Part shown: piece after piece, positions 1 to 5,705 of the stretch
Position numbering within the stretch: position 1 is the first letter of the stretch
Layout of the letters: every line of letters begins with the position of its first letter
Source of the DNA: an uncultured Bacteroides sp.
GTDB taxonomy: Bacteria > Bacteroidota > Bacteroidia > Bacteroidales > Bacteroidaceae
Assembly (NCBI GenBank): GCA_959606905.1
Contig: CAUHML010000187.1
Span: forward strand, 1-5,815
Direction of reading: 5' to 3'
DNA length: 5,815 bases
The notes under the pieces: generated by a model
The model's input: only the letters and a program-made list of their open reading frames with translations
Database searches by the model: none
Told to the model about the DNA's origin: nothing
Position numbers and translations under genes: made by a program

Positions 1-170
1 AAAAAGAAAAAGTCAATTTGGATGATGCTTCCCATATTGTAGCCATTACCCGTGATCATTTTTATCCATTACCTTATAACGATGGAAAAACGAAGTACCA
101 GTATGTGGTGACAGCGTTGGATCGTTTGCACAATGAGTCGAAAGGTACTAAAAAGAAAGTGAAACTGTAA
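1..170 (+). CDS. C-terminal fragment of a secreted carbohydrate-active protein, probably GHL10/YddW-like glycosyl hydrolase (5' end outside window)
   Basis: An open frame enters from the left edge (first whole codon at base 3) and ends at TAA 168-170, giving the last 55 residues. The visible piece reads as the final strands of a small beta-sandwich of fibronectin-III type: an alternating stretch containing HIVAITRDHFYPLPY, then YQYVVTALDRLHNESKG and a lysine-rich tail ending KKKVKL. Endings of the form 'YVVTALDRLHNES' are, as I recall them, typical of Bacteroides family-10-like glycosyl hydrolases (GHL10, YddW type), whose catalytic barrel is followed by such a domain. No catalytic residue lies in the window, so the enzyme assignment rests on this tail alone. 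Other Bacteroides secreted glycosidases with a C-terminal Fn3-like domain are possible. The gene points toward the GH31 gene on the other strand, so the two are convergent and not in one operon. Confidence 0.55.
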   Translation, partial: KEKVNLDDASHIVAITRDHFYPLPYNDGKTKYQYVVTALDRLHNESKGTKKKVKL

Positions 171-200
171 GAAGCGGGAGTGTTTCTTTTAGATTTTATT

Positions 201-272
201 TCTACTGCCACTGCCTGGGTATTTATTCATGTAATATCGATGAATAAAGAATTCTAGGGTAGTGGCAGTTGA
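201..272. repeat. Long imperfect palindrome (nested hairpin), possible bidirectional terminator or intergenic repeat
   Basis: The outer arms are a perfect 9-bp match: ACTGCCACT at 204-212 and AGTGGCAGT at 261-269. Two more pairs lie outside a T-T mismatch (201-202 with 271-272), and G-C or G-U pairs continue inward (213-216 with 257-260). After an asymmetric internal loop a second perfect 9-bp stem follows, TTTATTCAT at 222-230 and ATGAATAAA at 240-248, around a 9-base loop. It starts about 30 bases after the left gene's stop. Neither side has a strong T-tract after the stem: the bases after 269 are only mildly T-rich, and the other strand runs into A-rich sequence. Confidence 0.7.
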
Positions 273-396
273 TTTGTATGCTGCCATATCTTCCGAGTAC
301 GATATTGTTTATGTTGAGATCAATGAAAAAAGGTTATAACATCTGCATCCATCTTATGGCTTTCTCTAATCAGTGATAAAAAGTATCTGCAATAAA

Positions 397-415
397 TATA
401 TCAAGTAGTGATATA
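397..415. repeat. Short perfect inverted repeat (7-bp arms, 5-base loop)
   Basis: TATATCA at 397-403 and TGATATA at 409-415 are reverse complements around the loop AGTAG. The stem is AT-rich and weak. It overlaps by three bases the next inverted repeat (413-440), so the two hairpins would be mutually exclusive in RNA. It lies mid-way in the convergent gap. Such a repeat can arise by chance in AT-rich DNA. Confidence 0.45.
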
Positions 416-440
416 AATTCTATTGATCTCTTGAATTTAT
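413..440. repeat. AT-rich inverted repeat (8-bp arms, 12-base loop)
   Basis: ATAAATTC at 413-420 and GAATTTAT at 433-440 are perfect reverse complements around a 12-base loop. The stem is AT-rich, with no following T-tract on either strand. It may contribute to termination of the converging transcripts or be incidental. Confidence 0.45.
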
Positions 441-457
441 TTCCGTCATATATAAAG

Positions 458-522
458 TCCCGTTGGCAAAATTGATTTTTTTCAGATTGTGTTATGAAAC
501 TTAAGAAGCTTTACCAACGGGG
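458..522 (-). terminator. Large GC-armed inverted repeat just after the GH31 stop, candidate transcript-end structure
   Basis: CCCGTTGG at 459-466 pairs perfectly with CCAACGGG at 514-521. A wobble pair lies outside (458 with 522), three A-T pairs lie inside a single mismatch (468-470 with 510-512), and a 5-bp inner stem follows (480-484 with 495-499). The right arm lies only eight bases beyond the GH31 stop codon (530-532), which suggests 3'-end formation or protection of that mRNA. The large interior and lack of a T-run after the distal arm on the minus strand argue against a standard intrinsic terminator. Confidence 0.4.
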
Positions 523-529
523 AATGTAT

Positions 530-3007
530 TTATAATTTCACATTGACTTGTTTCCCTTTATAGGAAATAGATTGGTCAAAGGTGGGGCTATCCTTATCTC
601 CACATCCTTTCCCCGGTTCAACAAGTATGATGTTGAATTTGCGGTTTTTCAGCATACCTTTGTAGTTGCCTTTTCGCTCGTTAATAGTCAGTGTGCGCTC
701 TTTGTCATCCCATTTCATCAGGATGGTTGTGTAAGCACCTTTTTCATAATTATAATTATCAAATTCATCTTCATAAAGGGTAAATTCCGCATCAGCACCC
801 GGATAGATGCGAATCGTCAGATTATCCCACTTCTTTTCTGTAGAGTATTGCACTGCTGGTCCCCAAGGAAGGATAGATCCCGCACGTACATAAATAGGCA
901 TAATATCAATGGGTACTTCCCGTTGGATCGTTTGCCCGCCTTCCAAAGTTTGCCCGGTCCAAAAGTCTGTCCAGTTTGCTCCTTTAGGTAAATATACCTC
1001 TGTATTTCCAATCTTTTTTAAATCTTTTAAGTAACCGTTCTGATTTTTGTCTTGCCATGTATAAAGCGAGTCTGTAACGGGACGTACTAGGAAATTATGT
1101 CCGAACATATATTCGGTATCCATATCAAGTACTTTGGGATCTTTCGGGAAATCCATCATTAATGGGCGGATAAAGCTGCCTGCTTTGCTGGTTACCTCCC
1201 AGGAAGTGCTATAAAGATAAGGTAGTAGACGATAACGCAGGTGAGTATATTTTTCTAACGCATCATAGGCCCAGTCGCCTTTTTGGCCGAATTGGTATAT
1301 TTCGACTGCTACCGGACTAGAATTGTGTGAGCGCATAATGGGTTGAAACACTCCCCATTGATACCAGCGGACATGTAACTCGTGATAAGCTATGTTGTTT
1401 ACATTATTATTGTATTTCCAGGCAAAGAATCCTCCCAAATCTGTATTCCAATAGGGAATGCCGCATAATGAGTAATTCAATCCGGCTGCTAATTGTTTGC
1501 GCATGACTTCCCAGGTAGAAACTACATCTCCGCTCCACGAATGAGAAGCATAGCGTTGCTGTCCTAGGAAAGAAGAACGAGTGAGTAGGAATACTCGTTT
1601 GTCCGAAGTAGTAGCTCGTTGATGTTCATATACTCCTTTATTGGACATTAACGGGAAAGCATTATGTACTCTGCGGAAAGTTCCCAAATAGGTGAGAGTA
1701 TTAAAATCCTGGTCCTTCAGATTCATGTGATCGGGTTCAGTAGAGTCCAGCCACCAACCGTCCATGCCCAGATCGAATATGTTCTTTTTCATCTCTGACC
1801 AATAGAGATCACGTGCAACAGGATTATAAGGGTCGTATGGCCTGACTCCGGCATTGTTGGGCCAAGTATCAAATTGAAGAAGTGCTTTCAGACTGTCCAT
1901 TTTTTGATACATTTCAGTCCAAGGGCCGAAAGAAGCCCATACGGAGATCATGATATGTGCATTTTGTTTGTGCACATAGTCAATCATTTCTTTGGGAGTT
2001 TTGATTCTTGGAGTACCGTAACGTGCGCTTTTATCTTCTCCGTTTGGAAGATATTTCATATATTCTTTATCGCCCATTTTGTTGATGTAACGGGGATTTT
2101 GGAACTTCATGGCATTCCAGTTAGAGTCGCATCCCCAATATTGCCAATCCTGTATAATGCCATCCAGAGGGACTTTCAGTTTACGGTACTTATCTACAAC
2201 TTCGCATAATTCATCCGGGCTTTTATAACGTTCGCGACATTGCCAGAATCCTAGTGCCCAAAGCGGATAGAGAGGAGCCTGTCCAGTCAGTTTGCGTACA
2301 TTGGCTATTACTTTATCTGCATTGCCGCCGTAAATGAAATAATAATCTGCACAATCACCTACTTCCGAGTCAAAAGACATTTCTTGTGGATTGTCTACAA
2401 AAGTGGTGGGGGAGTAATTGTCCCAATAAAGGGCATATCCTTTTATTGAATGAATAAACGGAATGCAAATGCTCATGTTTTGGTTACGGAGAAATAGTTT
2501 CTGATTCCGTTGGTTCACTTTTCCTGTTTGTTGCTGTCCTAGTCCGTAAATCACTTCATCTTTGTCCAGTAAGAAAGCTTGACGAACATTATATGATGGA
2601 ACGCCGGCGTCATCGAAGGGGGTGAATTGGGTACCATAATCTTTATCAGTCAGTAATAATTTTCCTTCTTTGTCGGAAAAACGGATACCTCCGGTTTCAG
2701 GATTTACTTCTACTTGTATAACATTGCTGCTGAGTGTTACATTTTTCCCTTTCTCACCGAAAGTTACAGAGGTGGTTTCCGGTGTTTTGATAATGACCAG
2801 ACTTTCTTTTTTATAAGGTTTCTTAATGGGGGTTTTATAAATACGGACAATGGTGGGAGAGTAAAATTCTACTTTGACATCTATTTCTTGTGTAGTATAC
2901 GTTATTCCTTGTGTGGTGTGTTGTACACTCTGTGCGATGCCATTTGTTGCAATGATAGTTGCTCCAATTAGGGTTAGAGTCATTTTTTTAATAAAATTCA
3001 TATTCAT
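530..3007 (-). CDS. Secreted GH31 family alpha-glycosidase (alpha-xylosidase or alpha-glucosidase type)
   Basis: This 825-residue enzyme should hydrolyse terminal alpha-linked sugars by the retaining GH31 mechanism. Residues 1-25 form a signal peptide (basic start, hydrophobic core, likely cut near GIA/QS). There is no lipobox cysteine, so a soluble periplasmic enzyme is expected. Residues about 30-235 are the N-terminal galactose-mutarotase-like beta-sandwich, about 245-600 the (beta/alpha)8 barrel, about 600-700 the proximal C-terminal beta domain, and about 700-800 a DUF5110-like distal domain. The nucleophile is D421 in GWWLDSTEPD, the acid/base D494 in HSWSGDV, and D287 in QDWQYWG lines the -1 subsite. 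The PA14 insert seen in some xyloglucan-specific alpha-xylosidases appears absent. The barrel has an insert at about 309-335. Translation can start at M1 or at M3 (MNMN). No Shine-Dalgarno sequence is seen; the leader is A-rich, as is usual in Bacteroides. Its own promoter lies in the 81-base gap after the upstream regulator gene, so regulator control is likely. Family is certain from the motifs, but substrate is not: GH31 also includes other specificities. Confidence 0.93.
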   Translation of the reverse strand: MNMNFIKKMTLTLIGATIIATNGIAQSVQHTTQGITYTTQEIDVKVEFYSPTIVRIYKTPIKKPYKKESLVIIKTPETTSVTFGEKGKNVTLSSNVIQVEVNPETGGIRFSDKEGKLLLTDKDYGTQFTPFDDAGVPSYNVRQAFLLDKDEVIYGLGQQQTGKVNQRNQKLFLRNQNMSICIPFIHSIKGYALYWDNYSPTTFVDNPQEMSFDSEVGDCADYYFIYGGNADKVIANVRKLTGQAPLYPLWALGFWQCRERYKSPDELCEVVDKYRKLKVPLDGIIQDWQYWGCDSNWNAMKFQNPRYINKMGDKEYMKYLPNGEDKSARYGTPRIKTPKEMIDYVHKQNAHIMISVWASFGPWTEMYQKMDSLKALLQFDTWPNNAGVRPYDPYNPVARDLYWSEMKKNIFDLGMDGWWLDSTEPDHMNLKDQDFNTLTYLGTFRRVHNAFPLMSNKGVYEHQRATTSDKRVFLLTRSSFLGQQRYASHSWSGDVVSTWEVMRKQLAAGLNYSLCGIPYWNTDLGGFFAWKYNNNVNNIAYHELHVRWYQWGVFQPIMRSHNSSPVAVEIYQFGQKGDWAYDALEKYTHLRYRLLPYLYSTSWEVTSKAGSFIRPLMMDFPKDPKVLDMDTEYMFGHNFLVRPVTDSLYTWQDKNQNGYLKDLKKIGNTEVYLPKGANWTDFWTGQTLEGGQTIQREVPIDIMPIYVRAGSILPWGPAVQYSTEKKWDNLTIRIYPGADAEFTLYEDEFDNYNYEKGAYTTILMKWDDKERTLTINERKGNYKGMLKNRKFNIILVEPGKGCGDKDSPTFDQSISYKGKQVNVKL

Positions 3008-3032
3008 AGTATTTTAGTGTTTTGTACTGTTA

Positions 3033-3067
3033 CAAAGGTAAGGCGAAAAGCTTTAAATAGGCAACAA
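3033..3067 (-). promoter_or_regulatory. Bacteroides-type housekeeping promoter for the GH31 gene
   Basis: On the minus strand, TACCTTTG (3040-3033) fits the Bacteroides -7 consensus TAnnTTTG perfectly. A tandem TTGTTG (3067-3062) lies 21 bases upstream, which fits the -33 TTG/TTTG element and its usual spacing. Transcription should start around 3025-3029, giving a leader of roughly 20 bases before the ATG at 3007-3005. The leader is A-rich with no Shine-Dalgarno motif. The whole promoter lies in the gap between the regulator's stop and the GH31 start, so the enzyme can be transcribed independently of the regulator. Confidence 0.75.
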
Positions 3068-3078
3068 TGAGGTTGAAT
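3063..3078 (-). promoter_or_regulatory. Promoter-proximal half of a putative AraC-type operator (direct repeat copy B), overlapping the -33 element
   Basis: This is the second copy of the 16-base unit, with the same TCAACCT core (3076-3070 on the minus strand). Its end overlaps the TTGTTG -33 element by about five bases. A promoter-proximal half-site touching the -35/-33 element with its partner 21 bp upstream is the arrangement of AraC-family activators that contact sigma factor. The adjacent gene encodes an AraC-domain regulator, the natural candidate to bind here. Confidence 0.5.
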
Positions 3079-3083
3079 CCAAT

Positions 3084-3099
3084 AATAATCAGGTTGATT
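3084..3099 (-). promoter_or_regulatory. Upstream half of a putative AraC-type operator (direct repeat copy A), inside the regulator's 3' end
   Basis: On the minus strand this 16-base unit has the core TCAACCT (3097-3091). It matches copy B (3063-3078) at 13 of 16 positions in the same orientation, with a 21-bp period, two turns of the DNA helix. It overlaps the regulator's last sense codons (Ser, Thr) and stop, so the DNA is both coding and possibly regulatory. The binding role is inferred from the geometry known for AraC-family activators. Confidence 0.5.
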
Positions 3100-5692
3100 T
3101 CTTTGTTTTTCTGGCGTATTCGGAGGGGCGGCATCCATACATTTCTTGGAAGCACTTACTTAGATAGCTGGAACTGCTGAAGCCTGTGCGTTCTGCTATT
3201 TCTGCAATACTGAGTTCGTTTTCAGTAAGTAGTTGCGCAGCTCGTTGTAAACGGATGTTACGGATGAAAAGGCTGGGAGACTGATCTAATAAATTTACTA
3301 GTTTGCGATAAAGTCCTGTTCTTTCCATGCAAAGGTCTCGACTTAGCTGTTCTACTGAATAACCGATGACATGCATATTCTTTTCTACTTGTTCTATAGC
3401 CCGTGCTAAAAAAGCGGATTCGGTATTGGTTGTTTTAGGATGATCCGGTTGCTTGTCGTTTTCAAAGCAAGTGGAGGTTGCTGTGCCGTTCTTTTCCAGA
3501 CGTGCTTTTTGTTCGGCTTCGTAATTGTTGCATTGCTCTATCAGGTTGCGGATGCGGAGTAGTAGAATTTCCTCTTTATGCCGACGCTCTATTTTTTTTC
3601 GGGTCCAACATATGTAAAGACGGATACTTCCTACTGTAATAAATAGTAAAATGAGCAGGTAAATAGTATAAGCGGTGGTTGTTTTCCACCAAGGGGCATG
3701 GATGGTGAGTTTTATAACGGTTCTTTTTCCATTCCACTGGAGAGGGGTATCGGATGCCATAACTTTGAATGTGTATTCTCCGGGAGGTAAATTAGTATAG
3801 GACGCTTGAAGCATACCATTACCTGCTGTGGTATTGCCTGGTTTGCTGGTGAAAACATTCATCCAGTTTTTATCAATACCTTCTAATTGATAACGATAAT
3901 AGGTGCGTTCACTATTGATATAGTTCAAAGCAGAGAATTCGAAAGTGAGGAAATTCTGATTGTAGCCCAGTTCTATTTCTTTTGTATAAGGGCTGGCTTG
4001 GGGAAGTTTTATCTTTTTGCCGTATAGCCGCAAACAAGTGAACACTGGGGAATAGGGGAGTTCCGGAGTGATTGATTCATTATCAGGATTGAAGATATTG
4101 AATCCGTCTATGCCACCGAAGTAAAGTGTACCGTCCGATGCTTTGAAAACAGCCTTTGTTAGATATTCCCCTTCTAATGCGCCATCCTGTTGATTGAAAT
4201 TGGTGAAGTATGGTTCTTTATTTTTCTGATTGATGTGGATACGTGAGATTCCATTGCTTGTAGTTACCCAGATATCATTGTGATCATCTTCAATAATGCC
4301 TTGTACAAAGTTATTACTTAATCCATTTTCACGATAAAAAATGCGTGGGGTTTGCTCGTCCGGTATAAAAAGTTCCAGACCATCTGCTGTCCCTGCCCAA
4401 GTCCAGCCTCGTGTGTCAGTACATAGGGCCGTATATGTTTTTCCCTTGAAAAAGGCAGTTTCTGTTCCTCTGTTGAATTTCTTTTTTACTTCGGCAGGGA
4501 TAGATGAATTATGTTCGGAGATAAGGGTGCGTGTTCCATCTTTTTCAGTGGACAAGCGGTAAATATGAGTATGTTCTTTCAGATAGATCATTCCTTTATT
4601 GTCTTCGGCAAAACTTTCTACTGCAATATCTTTTTCAGGAGCAACTGGAAAATTGTTACGGTTTATTTGGGTAAGTTTATGCATGGACGGATGGTAATAT
4701 AGTAATCCTCGGTTGAGAGTTCCAATCCATAATCCTCCTTGTCGGTCTTGGAATATAGTGCTGATTTCTGTTGAGAGTCGTTGTCCGTTTTTAGTTTCCA
4801 AAATAGGAATATATTGCAGTTTTTCCTTAGTAAGATCCAGTATCCAAAAACCATGTACACAGGTTATATACGCTTTTTGATTGTCGGGGGTGATGATTAA
4901 AGTATTAAGTGCATAGTTTTCTTCAAGTATCTTTTTCCATGTCCGTTGGCATGTGTTGAAACAGAACAAACCACCTTTATATCCGTTGCGTAATTGGTAA
5001 AAGCTGTTTGGAGCTTTGACAACCAAGGAGGTTCGGGCAAAGTATTGTTGCTCGGTTTCCGCATAGGCAGCAGCACTGTATAGTCGTTTTCTGCTTGTCA
5101 TGTCATAACAATCTACTTCTCCCGTATTATAGAACAGGTAAAGTGAATCATTCTCCGTATTTAGATCTTGTAGTTGGCGGGTATCATTGGGGGATAAAGT
5201 TATATGGATTCCGGTTTGTAATTCTTGTAATTTATGGTCTGTCAGTATCCAAATGTGTCCTGCACAGTCGGCAAAAAGATTTTCTATCGGTTCCGGTATA
5301 TTTTTATTTTGGAAATAAGATTCTAAATCTCGGATATATTCCTCTTTGTAGAGATTGATTCCCATTAGTTTGTGATAGTCTTTCACCCAAAGTAGGGAGT
5401 CTCCACTTTGATAAATGCGGTAGAACCCGTCATATTGTTTTAAAGGATATACATTTTTATCCGTCCGATGCAGATAACTGAAATGTATACCATCATATAA
5501 ATTGATGTTGCCATTAGTAGTAAACACCATTCTTCCGTCAGGTAGTTGTAGGATATATCTTATCTGGTTGTCGCTTAATCCGTGTGAAGTATTGATGGAA
5601 GTAAACAGGAAATCATTGGCATATAGTGGCAATATTATACTGATATATAAACAGATCAGTAGGCTTATTTGTTTTTTTTGATGATTTCCCAT
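3089..5692 (-). CDS. Membrane-spanning HTCS-like regulator without kinase or receiver: Reg_prop/Y_Y_Y sensor, one TM helix, AraC-type DNA-binding domain
   Basis: This 867-residue protein probably senses a periplasmic glycan fragment and activates nearby glycan-use genes. Residues 1-25 are a signal peptide (K6-K7, hydrophobic core, LYA/ND). Residues about 28-545 hold two-component-regulator propeller (Reg_prop) repeats, for example DGRMVFTTNGNINLYDG (52-68), DRQGGLWIGTLNRGL (316-330), DTRGWTWAGTADGLELF (426-442) and DGTLYFGGIDGFNIF (520-534). A Y_Y_Y domain follows at about 596-665 (YRYQLEGIDKNW, LPPGEYTFKVMASD). One transmembrane helix spans about 671-696. A charged helix (about 697-735) and a polar T/N-rich linker (about 736-756) lead to an AraC domain (about 760-865) with two helix-turn-helix units, at 778-806 and 827-861 (GFSSSSYLSKCFQEMYG). 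A standard HTCS has about 1,300-1,400 residues; the HisKA, HATPase and receiver modules are absent here, and no H-box or phospho-acceptor Asp block is seen. The frame is intact. The start has an AGGAAG ribosome site. It follows a membrane protein gene by 13 bases and precedes GH31 by 81. Confidence 0.9.
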   Translation of the reverse strand: MGNHQKKQISLLICLYISIILPLYANDFLFTSINTSHGLSDNQIRYILQLPDGRMVFTTNGNINLYDGIHFSYLHRTDKNVYPLKQYDGFYRIYQSGDSLLWVKDYHKLMGINLYKEEYIRDLESYFQNKNIPEPIENLFADCAGHIWILTDHKLQELQTGIHITLSPNDTRQLQDLNTENDSLYLFYNTGEVDCYDMTSRKRLYSAAAYAETEQQYFARTSLVVKAPNSFYQLRNGYKGGLFCFNTCQRTWKKILEENYALNTLIITPDNQKAYITCVHGFWILDLTKEKLQYIPILETKNGQRLSTEISTIFQDRQGGLWIGTLNRGLLYYHPSMHKLTQINRNNFPVAPEKDIAVESFAEDNKGMIYLKEHTHIYRLSTEKDGTRTLISEHNSSIPAEVKKKFNRGTETAFFKGKTYTALCTDTRGWTWAGTADGLELFIPDEQTPRIFYRENGLSNNFVQGIIEDDHNDIWVTTSNGISRIHINQKNKEPYFTNFNQQDGALEGEYLTKAVFKASDGTLYFGGIDGFNIFNPDNESITPELPYSPVFTCLRLYGKKIKLPQASPYTKEIELGYNQNFLTFEFSALNYINSERTYYRYQLEGIDKNWMNVFTSKPGNTTAGNGMLQASYTNLPPGEYTFKVMASDTPLQWNGKRTVIKLTIHAPWWKTTTAYTIYLLILLFITVGSIRLYICWTRKKIERRHKEEILLLRIRNLIEQCNNYEAEQKARLEKNGTATSTCFENDKQPDHPKTTNTESAFLARAIEQVEKNMHVIGYSVEQLSRDLCMERTGLYRKLVNLLDQSPSLFIRNIRLQRAAQLLTENELSIAEIAERTGFSSSSYLSKCFQEMYGCRPSEYARKTKKST

Positions 5693-5695
5693 AAT

Positions 5696-5701
5696 CTTCC
5701 T
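5696..5701 (-). promoter_or_regulatory. Ribosome binding site supporting the regulator's start
   Basis: AGGAAG on the minus strand (5701-5696) sits three bases before the ATG at 5692-5690, with its AGGA core five bases away. Recognisable Shine-Dalgarno motifs are not the rule in Bacteroides, and the GH31 gene here lacks one. This site supports the chosen start, which also yields a proper signal peptide, and suits translation from a shared mRNA with the gene 13 bases upstream. Confidence 0.5.
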
Positions 5702-5705
5702 ATTT

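Larger units (their letters stand above)
171..529. other. Gene-free convergent intergenic region rich in inverted repeats
   Basis: These 359 bases separate the stop of the left-edge gene (+) from the stop of the GH31 gene (-). I find no credible coding frame in either direction. The region is AT-rich and holds four inverted repeats: about 201-272, 397-415, 413-440 and 458-522. None is followed by a clear T-tract in either direction, so no textbook intrinsic terminator is visible. The position between two converging stop codons still makes transcription termination or 3'-end protection the most likely role. Confidence 0.6.

Noticed and set aside
323..376. Short frame ATG...TGA of 17 residues (MKKGYNICIHLMAFSNQ) in the convergent gap
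   Set aside because: It is very short, has no convincing ribosome site or TAnnTTTG promoter, and such frames are expected by chance in 359 bases.
548..991. Open frame of 147 codons on the + strand, antisense to the 3' part of the GH31 gene
   Set aside because: It lies wholly inside a strongly supported GH31 coding region on the other strand, has no recognisable domain and no upstream promoter or ribosome site. It is a shadow frame, as are the shorter frames opposite or overlapping the two large genes (for example 1874-2209 and 4341-4562).
3089..5692. Possibility that the regulator is a frameshifted or truncated full HTCS gene
   Set aside because: One uninterrupted frame runs from a signal peptide through sensor, membrane helix and complete AraC domain to a normal stop. 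No kinase remnants are seen in the junction, so a pseudogene call is not supported.
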